Positions 26,112 to 35,282 of a stretch of 64,000 nucleotides of DNA are shown here, piece by piece (the first letter of the stretch is position 1; each line of letters opens with the position of its first letter). Under the pieces are notes generated by a model, which was not told the DNA's origin, ran no database searches, and saw only the letters and a list, made by a program, of their open reading frames with translations. Source of the stretch: Chitinophagales bacterium (lineage in GTDB: Bacteria; Bacteroidota; Bacteroidia; Chitinophagales; Chitinophagaceae); assembly GCA_017303415.1 (NCBI GenBank), contig JAFLBJ010000001.1, forward strand, positions 992,001 through 1,056,000. The letters run 5' to 3'. Made by a program: the position numbers and the translations under genes.

Positions 26112-26175
26112 TCGTGAGACGTGAATCGTCAGACGTGAGGGGGGACAACTCCCGATTCACGCCTCACGTCTCACG
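26112..26175. repeat. Family D inverted repeat, copy D3
   Basis: CGTGAGACGTGAATCG pairs with CGATTCACGCCTCACG-type words around a short centre. The segment 26126-26151 matches 26758-26783 (copy D4, inside icmF) at 25 of 26 positions. It lies between the two divergent start codons. Confidence 0.8.
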
Positions 26176-26207
26176 TTTCAAAGCTAACACCCATTCGTAT
26201 TTTCCTC

Positions 26208-26215
26208 TAATTTTG
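26208..26215 (+). promoter_or_regulatory. -7 element TAATTTTG five nt before icmF start
   Basis: TAATTTTG, then CCCCT, then ATG at 26221, the same arrangement as at 13416. Again no -33 TTTG is visible at the expected place. Confidence 0.5.
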
Positions 26216-26220
26216 CCCCT

Positions 26221-29200
26221 ATGAACTATACGCCTGTCAATAAAGTGAGGATCATTACGGCCGCCAGTCTTTTCGACGGTCATGACGCGGCCATCAACAT
26301 CATGCGACGGATCATGCAAAGTATGGGAGCGGAGATCATTCACCTGGGGCATAACCGGAGTGTAAAGGAGATCGTAGAGGCGGCGATAGAGGAGGATGTA
26401 CAAGGTATCGCTATCACATCGTACCAGGGTGGACATGTGGAGTTTTTCAAATACATGAAGGACCTGCTGGAAGAAAATGGCTGTGGCCATATCAAAATAT
26501 TTGGTGGTGGTGGTGGTACCATTCTTCCGCAGGAAGTTGATGAACTGCACCGATATGGCATTACACGTATCTATTCGCCGGATGATGGACGGAAAATGGG
26601 ATTGGAAGGCATGATCGAGGATGTGATTCGGCAATGCGATGCAAGGTTGAATGGACAGATCAATCTGCATAAGGCCGGAACACTGGGAGAAGTAAAAGAT
26701 ATCAGGAAGATAGCGAGGGAGATAACATTGGCTGAGAATGAAAACGTGAGTCGTGAGTCGTCAGACGTGAGTGGGGACAACTCACGTCTCACATCTCACG
26801 ACTCACGAGACACGTCTCACGACTCACATCTCACATCTCACGCCTCACCTCCCTCCATCCCCGTCCTCGGCATCACCGGCACCGGGGGCGCAGGTAAATC
26901 CTCTGTCACCGATGAGATCGTACGGCGGTTTTTAACCAGTTTCTCTGATAAGACCATTGCCGTTATCTCGGTGGACCCCACCAAAAAGAAAACCGGTGGA
27001 GCTTTATTGGGTGACCGGATCCGGATGAACGCGATCTCACATCCCCGCGCCTATATGCGCAGTCTGGCCACGCGTGAAAGCGACAAAGCCCTGAGCGGAC
27101 ATGTACGAGAAGCCATTGATATTTGCCGTCAGGCAGGGTATGATCTCATTATACTTGAAAGTGCCGGTGTAGGACAAAGCGACGCCAGTATACTCGACTA
27201 TTGCGATGTTTCCCTCTATGTAATGACACCGGAGTATGGGGCGGCGACGCAATTGGAGAAGATCAATATGCTGGATTATGCCGACCTGGTGGCCATTAAT
27301 AAATTTGACAAAGCAGGTGCACATGATGCCCTGGCCGATGTTCGTAAACAATACAAGCGCAACCACAAACTCTTTTATGCCAGTGATGACCAGTTGCCCG
27401 TTATCGGGACAATGGCCAGTAAATTCAATGATGAAGGAGTAAATAAGCTTTTTGCCATGCTCCTGGAAGCCATTGAAAAGAAAACAGGGGCAAGCTATGG
27501 CAGTTTTTCTATTCCCTCTACGGCACAGGTATCCCAATCTATTATACCTTCTTCGCGGGTAAGATATCTTAGCGAGATCACAGGTTCCATCCGGGATTAT
27601 AACCAGGAAGTAATGGAGCAATGCGCCATCGCTACCAAACTGTATCAACTTGAAGGCGCTCTATCCATTTTAAAACAAAATGAAAAAACAGCGGGTACTG
27701 AAGTGATGGCTGCCCTGGAGACACAAATCAACCATTTCCGGGAGCAACTAAGTGCCGTAAGCCGTTCCCTGTTGAATCATTGGCCGGATAAATTAAAGGA
27801 ATATGAGAAAGACGTGTATGAATACCCGGTACGCGATAAGGTGATCCGCCAACCCATGACTGTAAAGACCTTAAGCGGTACTACGGTTCGAAAAGTGATC
27901 CTTCCCAAGTTTAAGGACTGGGGCGATATCCTTCGCTGGCAAGCGCAGGAGAATGCGCCTGGCCATTTCCCTTTTACTGCCGGTGTATTTCCGCTTAAGC
28001 GGGAAGGCGAAGACCCTACGCGTATGTTTGCCGGGGAAGGTGGGCCGGAAAGAACGAATAAACGCTTTCATTATGTATCTCTTGGTCAGCCTGCCAAAAG
28101 GCTTTCGACTGCGTTTGATAGTGTGACCCTTTATGGAGAAGACCCCGATCATCGTCCGGATATTTATGGAAAAGTAGGAAACAGCGGAGTGAGTGTGGCC
28201 ACGGTGGATGATGCCAAAAAACTATATAGCGGATTTGATCTTTGTGATCCGCGTACCTCAGTGTCCATGACCATCAACGGTCCGGCCCCGGTTATACTGG
28301 CATTTTTTATGAACGCGGCGATTGACCAGCAATGTGAAAAATGGATCACGGAAAATGACCAGTGGGATGAGGTCAAACGAATCAGTGAAACAAAATATAA
28401 AAAACTACCGCGTCCTGTCTATTATAACCCTGCTTCGCCGGGCCGATTGCCGGAAGGACATGACGGACTAGGGATAAAGTTATTGGGATTAAGTGGCGAT
28501 GAGGTTTTACCTGCCGATGTGTATGCGGAATGTAAAAAAAGAGCTCTTCAGCAAGTGCGGGGAACAGTGCAGGCGGATATCCTGAAAGAAGATCAGGCAC
28601 AAAATACCTGTATCTTCTCGACTGAATTTGCCCTGAAACTAATGGGGGATGTGCAGGAGTATTTCATACAGCAACAGGTAAGGAATTTTTATAGCGTCAG
28701 CATCAGCGGGTATCATATTGCCGAAGCGGGTGCTAATCCGGTGACTCAATTGGCCTTTACGCTGGCCAATGGGTTTACCTATGTGGAGTATTATCTCAGC
28801 CGCGGCATGAGCATTGATGATTTTGCGCCCAATCTCTCTTTCTTCTTTAGCAATGGCATGGATCCGGAGTATAGTGTCATCGGACGGGTGGCCCGACGTA
28901 TATGGGCCAAAGCGATGCGGTACAAGTACAAGGCGAATAAGCGCAGCCAGATGTTGAAATACCATATTCAAACATCGGGACGCAGTCTCCACGCGCAAGA
29001 GATCGACTTCAATGATATCCGCACAACGCTTCAGGCCTTGTATGCGATCTATGATAATTGCAATTCCCTTCATACCAATGCCTACGACGAAGCGATCACT
29101 ACACCTACGGAGGAAAGTGTACGCCGGGCCATGGCGATACAACTGATCATCAACCGCGAATTAGGTACGGCCAAAAATGAGAACCCCAACCAGGGATCTT

Positions 29201-29658
29201 TTCTCATTGAAGAATTGACCGACCTGGTTGAAGAAGCTGTGATGGCGGAGTTTGACCGGTTGACAGAAAGAGGGGGTGTGCTGGGTGCGATGGAACGAAT
29301 GTATCAGCGTAATAAGATACAGGAAGAAAGTCTGCATTACGAACACCTGAAACATACCGGCGAATTGCCGATCATTGGTGTCAATACCTTTTTAAATAAA
29401 CAAGGCAGCCCGACCACCTTACCGGGTGAGGTCATACGCAGCACCACCGAAGAAAAAGAACAGCAGATCGAAAACCTGAAAGCCTTTCAGAAGCGGAATG
29501 AAGCCCATGCCGCGGCCATGCTTGACCGGTTGCGGATGGTGGCCATCAACAATGGCAACCTGTTTGAAGAATTGATGGAAACCGTAAAGTTCTGTTCCCT
29601 TGGCCAGATCACCCATGCGTTGTATGAAGTGGGAGGGCAGTATAGGAGGAATATGTAG
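26221..29658 (+). CDS. icmF: Fused isobutyryl-CoA mutase (IcmF)
   Basis: IcmF interconverts isobutyryl- and n-butyryl-CoA with adenosylcobalamin and carries its own G-protein chaperone. 1145 residues in the known order: B12-binding domain (1 to about 140, [11 protein letters not shown] with H21 as likely lower ligand and the later [11 protein letters not shown]), MeaB-like GTPase (Walker [23 protein letters not shown]), a linker helix region, then the mutase barrel ([38 protein letters not shown]). The linker at residues about 175-210 is translated family D repeat (Ser/His/Asp/Arg-rich), read in frame; this differs from other IcmF linkers. Orthology is clear; substrate preference is assumed from the family. 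Confidence 0.93.
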   Translation: MNYTPVNKVRIITAASLFDGHDAAINIMRRIMQSMGAEIIHLGHNRSVKEIVEAAIEEDVQGIAITSYQGGHVEFFKYMKDLLEENGCGHIKIFGGGGGTILPQEVDELHRYGITRIYSPDDGRKMGLEGMIEDVIRQCDARLNGQINLHKAGTLGEVKDIRKIAREITLAENENVSRESSDVSGDNSRLTSHDSRDTSHDSHLTSHASPPSIPVLGITGTGGAGKSSVTDEIVRRFLTSFSDKTIAVISVDPTKKKTGGALLGDRIRMNAISHPRAYMRSLATRESDKALSGHVREAIDICRQAGYDLIILESAGVGQSDASILDYCDVSLYVMTPEYGAATQLEKINMLDYADLVAINKFDKAGAHDALADVRKQYKRNHKLFYASDDQLPVIGTMASKFNDEGVNKLFAMLLEAIEKKTGASYGSFSIPSTAQVSQSIIPSSRVRYLSEITGSIRDYNQEVMEQCAIATKLYQLEGALSILKQNEKTAGTEVMAALETQINHFREQLSAVSRSLLNHWPDKLKEYEKDVYEYPVRDKVIRQPMTVKTLSGTTVRKVILPKFKDWGDILRWQAQENAPGHFPFTAGVFPLKREGEDPTRMFAGEGGPERTNKRFHYVSLGQPAKRLSTAFDSVTLYGEDPDHRPDIYGKVGNSGVSVATVDDAKKLYSGFDLCDPRTSVSMTINGPAPVILAFFMNAAIDQQCEKWITENDQWDEVKRISETKYKKLPRPVYYNPASPGRLPEGHDGLGIKLLGLSGDEVLPADVYAECKKRALQQVRGTVQADILKEDQAQNTCIFSTEFALKLMGDVQEYFIQQQVRNFYSVSISGYHIAEAGANPVTQLAFTLANGFTYVEYYLSRGMSIDDFAPNLSFFFSNGMDPEYSVIGRVARRIWAKAMRYKYKANKRSQMLKYHIQTSGRSLHAQEIDFNDIRTTLQALYAIYDNCNSLHTNAYDEAITTPTEESVRRAMAIQLIINRELGTAKNENPNQGSFLIEELTDLVEEAVMAEFDRLTERGGVLGAMERMYQRNKIQEESLHYEHLKHTGELPIIGVNTFLNKQGSPTTLPGEVIRSTTEEKEQQIENLKAFQKRNEAHAAAMLDRLRMVAINNGNLFEELMETVKFCSLGQITHALYEVGGQYRRNM
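26744..26848. repeat. Family D element in frame inside icmF, copy D4
   Basis: CGTGAGTCGTGAGTCGTCAG on the left and several CTCACGACTCACGAGAC words on the right, about 105 bp. No stop codon or frame change results. It codes for the segment between the B12 and GTPase domains. Confidence 0.85.
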
Positions 29659-29663
29659 GGGGG

Positions 29664-29920
29664 GGATGACAGATGACGAATGACGGATGACGGAGGCTTG
29701 CTGTGCGAGACCTCTGGTCTCGCACTTATCTCCCGTCGCCTCTGGCGACATTTAAAATATATTAACTTAAGATAGAATGATTTAAAAATCGAGTCGCCAG
29801 AGGCGACAAGACAATCGTGCGAGACCAGAGGTCTCGCACAGCAAGCCTCCGCTCTTCGACTACCATCCAACATCCAACATCTGTCATCCGTCATCTGTCC
29901 TCCGTCATCAGTCCTCCATC
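29664..29920. repeat. Family C composite inverted repeat with nested palindromes, copy C4
   Basis: Outer GGATGAC arms enclose GCTTGCTGTGCGAG...CTCGCACAGCAAGC arms. Each side carries two short perfect palindromes with 3-nt loops: 29703-29725 and 29735-29749 on the left, 29793-29807 and 29817-29839 on the right, around an AT-rich centre (29750-29792). The segment 29832-29880 is identical over 49 bp to C1. This fills the 331-nt gap after icmF; nothing else is seen there. Confidence 0.87.
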
Positions 29921-29965
29921 CTCCCTCCCCCGACCCCCATCATCCCGCAACAAAAACCAATTCCT

Positions 29966-29973
29966 TACATTTG
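29966..29973 (+). promoter_or_regulatory. Candidate -7 element TACATTTG
   Basis: Full TAnnTTTG match 16 nt before the ATG at 29990, just past element C4. No -33 TTTG. Confidence 0.4.
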
Positions 29974-29989
29974 AATAAATCCTATTAAC

Positions 29990-30232
29990 ATGCCCAATTC
30001 CAAAAAGCGTAAAGGTCATCACCCGCACCATCCGCAGAATGCGCTCAGTACATCCCCTAAACAAAAAGCAAGCGGTCATCTCATCTGGTCAGTTATGATC
30101 GGGCTATTTGCCGTGCTGATCGGATGGATGGCCGCCGGTTCAAATTGGATTGTACTTGTCCTTTGCGCCATAGCTGGCGCCATTGTTGGTTATTTTGTGG
30201 GCAAAAGCATGGAGCGAACCATGAAAGAGTAA
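29990..30232 (+). CDS. Small two-helix membrane protein
   Basis: 80 residues. A basic, His/Pro-rich N-terminus (KKRKGHHPHHPQNA) precedes two membrane helices at about 31-49 (LIWSVMIGLFAVLIGWMAA) and 52-72 (WIVLVLCAIAGAIVGYFVG), and a short charged tail (KSMERTMKE). The second helix has glycine-zipper spacing. No family recognised; the layout and a -7 element 16 nt upstream support a real gene. Confidence 0.62.
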   Translation: MPNSKKRKGHHPHHPQNALSTSPKQKASGHLIWSVMIGLFAVLIGWMAAGSNWIVLVLCAIAGAIVGYFVGKSMERTMKE

Positions 30233-30247
30233 TGGAGTGATATCCGG

Positions 30248-30832
30248 CTACTCTTCGCGGAGCACTTTGTTATGTTTGTCAATAAATACCCATTTGCCTC
30301 CTTTCATCACTTTGGCTTCTCCTCCTGAGAAGGATTTGGCGTAGTTATACTGAAAGGGGATCACTACTTTACCATCACAGTTGATAAAGCCCCATACTCC
30401 TTTTTCATTACTTACAGCGGCCAGGTCTTCGCTGAAATTTTCCGCATAACTGAATGAGGGGGGAACGATCTGTTTCCCCGAGCGGTCAATAAAACCAAAC
30501 TTGTCATTTTTGGCTACTACAGCACGTCCTTCCTTAAAGGAGAATACTTCCTGGTAGGTGTATGGAACGATCTCTGTGCCCAGTGTATCAATATACCCCC
30601 AGCGGTTGTTCTTACGTACGGCGGCCAATCCTTCTGAAAAGCCCAGGCTTTCCTCAAACTGAATGGGAATGGTCAGTTTGCCGCTTTCGTTGACAAACCC
30701 GTGTTTACCGTCTTTTTCTACCAGGGCCAGTCCGTTGTGAAAGTCGTCTACATGATCAAATTGCTTTGTCCAGCTTTGACCCGATACAGCTACTGCCCAG
30801 AACGGCAGGAGCAGGCAGATTAATTTTTTCAT
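30248..30832 (-). CDS. WG-repeat protein, exported
   Basis: 194 residues: signal peptide MKKLICLLLPFWAVAVSGQ, then five tandem WG (KWG) repeats of about 33 residues, each with a GFV/GYI/GFI-type strand followed by a G-K-x-x-I/V-P turn (HGFVNESGKLTIPIQF, WGYIDTLGTEIVPYTY, FGFIDRSGKQIVPPSF, WGFINCDGKVVIPFQY, WVFIDKHNK). WG repeats form beta-hairpin arrays of unknown general function, often on surface or periplasmic proteins. The stop lies 16 nt from that of the preceding rightward gene. Confidence 0.85.
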   Translation of the reverse strand: MKKLICLLLPFWAVAVSGQSWTKQFDHVDDFHNGLALVEKDGKHGFVNESGKLTIPIQFEESLGFSEGLAAVRKNNRWGYIDTLGTEIVPYTYQEVFSFKEGRAVVAKNDKFGFIDRSGKQIVPPSFSYAENFSEDLAAVSNEKGVWGFINCDGKVVIPFQYNYAKSFSGGEAKVMKGGKWVFIDKHNKVLREE

Positions 30833-30942
30833 CAGGCCTGTTTTTAGGTGAAAGAATATTTTTCATCCAGTAAGTTAGTCTTCTGAAAGGCTGATGAATA
30901 TGACTTTAGGCAATCCTGGAGTTGATTGTGGGCTAATGGTTC

Positions 30943-30991
30943 GTTTCTCGCAGCGCCCGCGGCGGTTACCGCCGAAAACGCTGCGAGAAAC
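30943..30991. repeat. Family B inverted repeat, copy B2
   Basis: Arms GTTTCTCGCAGCG (30943-30955) and CGCTGCGAGAAAC (30979-30991), perfect over 13 bp, with an inner GGCGGTTACCGCC hairpin. It lies just beyond the stop of the leftward helical protein gene, as a terminator would. Confidence 0.8.
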
Positions 30992-31005
30992 TAATAATCA
31001 GTAAG

Positions 31006-32550
31006 TTATCTCTTGCTTTTTTGGAATTTCTCGTAGATCACCGTTGCCATCGGTTTACCATACACTTTGCTTTCCACCCAGCTAATGATATCCAGGTAGG
31101 CAAAGGCCCGGGTTTCAAAGCGGTTACGCTCCAGGTGTTTGATCTTTTCGAGGAAGGTCTCGAGTTCAGGACGGAGTTTTTGCGGTGTAACATTGAATGA
31201 ATGACGCATAAAGCGGAACATCTCTTCTTCAACCACGGTCAGGTTTTTCATTTTGGCCATGAACCGGAATACCGACTTAATCAGTGATTCGATGATATCA
31301 TAGTTGCCCATTTCGTAGTGTGAGAGCATGTGCATCAATCGCGCATAACACTGCAAATCATACCGCAGATCGGCATTGCTGTTGATGATCTCCTGGAGGT
31401 AGTCAATACAACGGGCATAATCACCACTGCCAAAATAAAGGGTAGCGATCTTATAATTGAACACCATGATCCGGTGCTGGTCCACGTACAAAGAGTATTC
31501 CTGCAATTTGGCTTCGATCTCGGGTATCAGAGATAATGCTTCTTTAAACGTACCCTTCATCAGGTGCAGATTGAGCTTTGCACTGTTGATATAAATAGAG
31601 GTATGCGTGCGGAAATTATCATGCTCCATCACCTCAGGGGTACGTGCGTATTGTTCAAACTCCTTGAGGGTGGATTCAAATTTTTTGAAATTACGCAAGT
31701 CAAAATGCGCATTCAGCAGGTTATGCATCCCTTTGATAAAGTGGCCTGTTTCCACTTTTACCATGAGCGGATCTTCCTTGAAAAGATCCACCCATTTTTG
31801 ACTATACCTATAGTACATCAAAAAATCCTGTCGGATAAATGCGTACCAGCAATAAGATTGGTAGAGATATAGTTTTTCATAAAAACCCTGGATGGCATCC
31901 TTGTCTTTGGGGAGGTTTTCCTTGAAATAGGCGCGTATATCTTTTTCATCTTCCACATTCCGCGCATGACCATTGATCACATACCAGCGATAGAGCAGCA
32001 AGGCCAGGTTGGATAATCGGGTCACCCTGTCAACGTGTTCGCTGATGGTGATCGCCTCCTGAGCCAGCTTCTCGGTCTTGTCGGTTGTGCTTCGTGTGAT
32101 ATGAAGCGTTTCGATCTTTTTCTCTAAGGAGATAAGCTGAACCAGGGTATTGAATTTCTGATTCACGCGTGCAAGCTCCTTCGCTTTCTCCAGGATACGT
32201 AGCGCCTGGATCTTTAATCCTTTATTGTAGAGTAACCGCGCGTTGTCCAGGTGTTCGGATAACTGCAGATCGATATTCTCATTGGTTTTTAATAAGCGGA
32301 GACTTGCTAACAACTGTTTGTAAAGATGGGTCTTTAAGTTGTTGAGCTGTGGCTTTGTAATGGGAGCGAGTTTCTTAAGGATCACATCTTCATCATATTC
32401 AGGCAGTTTGTCGAGTGTGTCAAACAGCTTGACGATTTTAAGGTCCTGGTTGGATGAACTTCGCTTGATGTATAATTTGAAATGCCTCTTTTCAGCCTTC
32501 TCCAGAGAGAGAATTAGCTGAAATAATGCATCGGAAAAACGGTTGGGCAT
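31006..32550 (-). CDS. Helical-repeat protein of unknown function
   Basis: 514 residues, no signal peptide, no membrane helix, almost all alpha-helical with TPR-like spacing (for example GLKIQALRILEKAKELARVN, GDYARCIDYLQEIINSN). An N-terminal basic region (SLEKAEKRHFKLYIKRSS) may contact nucleic acid or another partner; a similar N-terminal segment occurs in conserved Bacteroidota hypothetical proteins I cannot name. Probably cytoplasmic scaffold or adaptor. It stands alone between family B copy B2 and a 354-nt non-coding stretch. Confidence 0.7.
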   Translation of the reverse strand: MPNRFSDALFQLILSLEKAEKRHFKLYIKRSSSNQDLKIVKLFDTLDKLPEYDEDVILKKLAPITKPQLNNLKTHLYKQLLASLRLLKTNENIDLQLSEHLDNARLLYNKGLKIQALRILEKAKELARVNQKFNTLVQLISLEKKIETLHITRSTTDKTEKLAQEAITISEHVDRVTRLSNLALLLYRWYVINGHARNVEDEKDIRAYFKENLPKDKDAIQGFYEKLYLYQSYCWYAFIRQDFLMYYRYSQKWVDLFKEDPLMVKVETGHFIKGMHNLLNAHFDLRNFKKFESTLKEFEQYARTPEVMEHDNFRTHTSIYINSAKLNLHLMKGTFKEALSLIPEIEAKLQEYSLYVDQHRIMVFNYKIATLYFGSGDYARCIDYLQEIINSNADLRYDLQCYARLMHMLSHYEMGNYDIIESLIKSVFRFMAKMKNLTVVEEEMFRFMRHSFNVTPQKLRPELETFLEKIKHLERNRFETRAFAYLDIISWVESKVYGKPMATVIYEKFQKSKR

Positions 32551-32643
32551 AATGAAAAAAATTGTCTGAAACGCAGGCCTGGCAAGGGTTTTAACATTCT
32601 GTTACTTCCTTTGACATAATAAAATTAACCTGAAATTGATTCG

Positions 32644-32660
32644 TGTGTAATCTTTACACA
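32644..32660. promoter_or_regulatory. Palindrome TGTGTAA-TCT-TTACACA, possible operator
   Basis: Perfect 7-bp dyad with a 3-nt centre, just before the TAATTTCG box (32664-32671) that may start the candidate small RNA. It could bind a dimeric regulator. Part of the 354-nt non-coding stretch 32551-32904. Confidence 0.4.
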
Positions 32661-32671
32661 TGCTAATTTCG

Positions 32672-32824
32672 TACCAGCGAATGAGATAAAAGAGGCAAGC
32701 AATCGTAAAGCAGCAAGATCGAAAGAGGCTCATTCAAGGAAAACGCACAAAGACCGACTCTACATTTTTTTCATATGGCAAGCAATCGTTAGAGGCCGCC
32801 TTGTTCTCAAGGGGGCTTTTTTTT
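32672..32824 (+). ncRNA. Candidate small RNA with own terminator
   Basis: A strong intrinsic terminator (32795-32824) points rightward between two genes that are both transcribed leftward, so some unannotated rightward transcript must end here. The region upstream has a TAATTTCG -7-like box, an inverted repeat closing a stem (GAATGAG 32679-32685 with CTCATTC 32729-32735) and a 13-bp direct repeat GGCAAGCAATCGT at 32694-32706 and 32777-32789. No convincing reading frame is present. The 5' end is a guess. No known RNA family is recognised. Confidence 0.5.
32795..32824 (+). terminator. Rho-independent terminator, orphan
   Basis: Stem GCCGCCTTG (32795-32803) pairs with CAAGGGGGC (32808-32816), one G-G mismatch, loop TTCT, followed by eight T (32817-32824). 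Rightward. Confidence 0.8.
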
Positions 32825-32866
32825 GTCCGGTGCAATTTAGGGAAAAGTTTTTAAAGTGCACAGGCT

Positions 32867-32900
32867 TAACCGCAAAGGCGCCATGATTCTCTGCGGTAAA
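32867..32900. repeat. Possible family A remnant, copy A3
   Basis: TTAACCGCAAAGGCGC and ATTCTCTGCGGTAAATC resemble the outer ends of family A arms, but only a 6-bp core (ACCGCA/TGCGGT) pairs. It sits just past the GH3 stop codon. Confidence 0.35.
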
Positions 32901-32904
32901 TCAA

Positions 32905-35157
32905 TTATCTATAACTCACCACTGCCTTGCTGGTACCCACCCACACATCAAATTCTCCCACTTCCGCAATCGTTTGCAGTTTACTGTTCACAAAGGCCAG
33001 ATCGTTCTTGTCCAGGGTAAAACTGAGTTCCTTGCTTTCCCCGGCTTTGAGGAAGATCTTTTGAAATCCTCTCAGTCTTTGCATGCTGGGCGTAATGCTG
33101 GCATAATGGTCGCGGCTGTATAATTCTACTGCATGATGTCCGTCGCGCTTTCCGGTATTGGTAACAGTAACCTGAATGGTCAATTTTTCGGTGCCGGTAA
33201 AGCTATTGGCGCTCAGTTTCAAGGGAGAATAGGAAAATTGGGTATAGCTGAGGCCATGGCCAAAGGGATAGAGCGGGTCATATCCGGAGAAATCCATGTT
33301 CTCATTGAATACTTCGCGTACATCTTCAGTTCTTTTACGGTCGTACATCACTATTTCACCCATTGATTTGGGATAGCTGAAAGGCAGTATACCAGAGGGG
33401 TTATAGTCACCAAACAGTACATCACTGATGGCTTCGGCACTTTTTCGTCCGCTCCAGTAGGTGAGCAGGATCCCTTGCATGCCTGGTTCGATTTCGGTAA
33501 TAAACCGGGGGCGGCCTTCGGCCAGTATCAGGATCACGGGTTTGCCGGTCAACAAGGCAGCTTGCGCCAAAGCGGTTTGGTTGGCGGGAAGGGCAAGGTC
33601 GCGGGTATTGCCCGGACTTTCCGCGTAGGCATTCTCGCCCAGACAAAGCAGGATCACATCGGCGTTTTTCGCCTGTGATTTTAATAACTCGATATCATAA
33701 TTCGAAGGGTGGTCAAATCCGGGTCCACCAGCCAGGATCACATTTTTTGCTCCGATCTTATCACTCACTGCCTGGGCAATGGTTTTGCTATTGGCTGGGT
33801 AGTATTGTTCCTGATTTCCCTGCCATACATACGACCAGCATCCATTCAAAGCCGCAATGCTTTGCGAGGCAGGTCCGGCAACCAATACTTTGGTTTGTTT
33901 GGAAAGAGGAAGGATATCTTTTTTGTTTTTTAATAATGTCATTGCCTCTCTTGCTGCCTGCAGTGCGAGGTCCTGGTATTCAGGCAGGCCAAATAAACCA
34001 GCAGCAGCAGGTTCAGGATAAGGTTGGGCAAACAATCCCAATTGCATTTTCAGGATGAGAATGCGACGTACGGCATCATCAATACGTGCCATTTTCACTT
34101 CGCCTTTTTCAACGGCTTCTTTCAGCAGATCGGGGAAGGAATAATCACCAGGTACCATGCTCATATCAATACCTGCATTAATGGCCATGGCCACGGCTTC
34201 GCGGGGTGTGGAAGCCACGAGGTGACGGGTATGTAGGCGGATGATATCTTCCCAATCGGTGACAATCACGCCTTCAAAACCCAACTCTTTACGGAGTACA
34301 TCGGTCAACAGGTATTTGCTGGCATGTACAGGTTCGCCATTTATTTCACCGGAATTGACCATTACACTTACCGCTCCGGCTTTTACCGCATCACGGAAGG
34401 GAGGGAGATAGTATTCGCGCAATTCGATCTCGGGTACATAAGATGGCGTGCGGTCTTTTCCCGTACGTGGTGCGGAATAAGCCAGATAGTGTTTTAAACA
34501 AGCTGCCACCCCATTGGGGTTGTTCAATCCCGCTTCCTGTAAACCGGTAACTGCGGCCACGCCCATTTGCCGTGCGATCCATACATCCTCTCCATAGGTC
34601 TCAGGGAAACGCGACCAGAGTGGTTGACGACCCAGATCAAGTACAGGGGCAAAATTCCACCGAACACCCGAAGCGCGTAATTCTTTGGCAGTTACTTCCG
34701 CGGCTTTTTTTACCAGGTCGGTATTTCTGGTAGCGGCCATACCAATATTCTGCGGAAAAAGAGTGGACTCGAGCGTATAGGTTTGACCATGAATCGCATC
34801 CAATCCATAGATAACGGGGATCTTCAACCGTGTTTTCATGGCTTCGTCCTGAATTTGACGTTGTACTTTTTCCCAGGTATCCCGGCTCAGTGCATGCGCC
34901 GTTGTATTCAACAGTGAACCCACCTTATAGTCCACCACCGCTTTTTTAAGTGCGGCAGGATCAATGGCGCCATCCTGGTTGGCCCAGCCATTTTGGGCAA
35001 ATACGGCCATGGTGAGTTGGGTCATCTGGCCTACTTTTTCTTCGAGGGTCATTTTCTTTACTAAAGCATCGGCTTGCTTACGAAGGTCCGTTTGTGCATG
35101 AATGGTTGGCGCTGCTAAAAAGAGTAAGAAGGATAGCAGAATGAGTTTTAGGTTCAT
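32905..35157 (-). CDS. Glycoside hydrolase family 3 beta-glucosidase, exported
   Basis: 750 residues with signal peptide MNLKLILLSFLLFLAAPTIHAQ. GH3 enzymes remove single glycosyl residues from beta-linked glucans or xylo-oligosaccharides by a retaining mechanism. Barrel motifs: GLDAIHGQTYTLESTLFPQN, WNFAPVLDLGRQPLWSRFPETYGED, LKHYLAYSAPRTGKDR, and the nucleophile D301 in GVIVTDWEDI. The alpha/beta second domain and C-terminal FnIII-like domain (YPFGHGLSYTQFSYSPLKLS) are present, as in BglX. Periplasmic by signal. Divergent from the GH63 gene, so both may serve one glucan pathway. Confidence 0.93.
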   Translation of the reverse strand: MNLKLILLSFLLFLAAPTIHAQTDLRKQADALVKKMTLEEKVGQMTQLTMAVFAQNGWANQDGAIDPAALKKAVVDYKVGSLLNTTAHALSRDTWEKVQRQIQDEAMKTRLKIPVIYGLDAIHGQTYTLESTLFPQNIGMAATRNTDLVKKAAEVTAKELRASGVRWNFAPVLDLGRQPLWSRFPETYGEDVWIARQMGVAAVTGLQEAGLNNPNGVAACLKHYLAYSAPRTGKDRTPSYVPEIELREYYLPPFRDAVKAGAVSVMVNSGEINGEPVHASKYLLTDVLRKELGFEGVIVTDWEDIIRLHTRHLVASTPREAVAMAINAGIDMSMVPGDYSFPDLLKEAVEKGEVKMARIDDAVRRILILKMQLGLFAQPYPEPAAAGLFGLPEYQDLALQAAREAMTLLKNKKDILPLSKQTKVLVAGPASQSIAALNGCWSYVWQGNQEQYYPANSKTIAQAVSDKIGAKNVILAGGPGFDHPSNYDIELLKSQAKNADVILLCLGENAYAESPGNTRDLALPANQTALAQAALLTGKPVILILAEGRPRFITEIEPGMQGILLTYWSGRKSAEAISDVLFGDYNPSGILPFSYPKSMGEIVMYDRKRTEDVREVFNENMDFSGYDPLYPFGHGLSYTQFSYSPLKLSANSFTGTEKLTIQVTVTNTGKRDGHHAVELYSRDHYASITPSMQRLRGFQKIFLKAGESKELSFTLDKNDLAFVNSKLQTIAEVGEFDVWVGTSKAVVSYR

Positions 35158-35282
35158 ATGGAAAGTTTGTTGATTGAAGAGAGGGGTAAATCTAATACAA
35201 TCTTGATTCTCAAATTATGACCTGAAAAAGAATCATAGAATAAGATAAAAAAGCATCAATTGAACTAATTTTACCCCACCAC

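Noticed and set aside
26074-26160. 29-residue N-terminal extension of the AmgK-RapZ kinase
   Set aside because: It is translated family D repeat; the ATG at 26073 begins the conserved sequence and has a -7 box before it.
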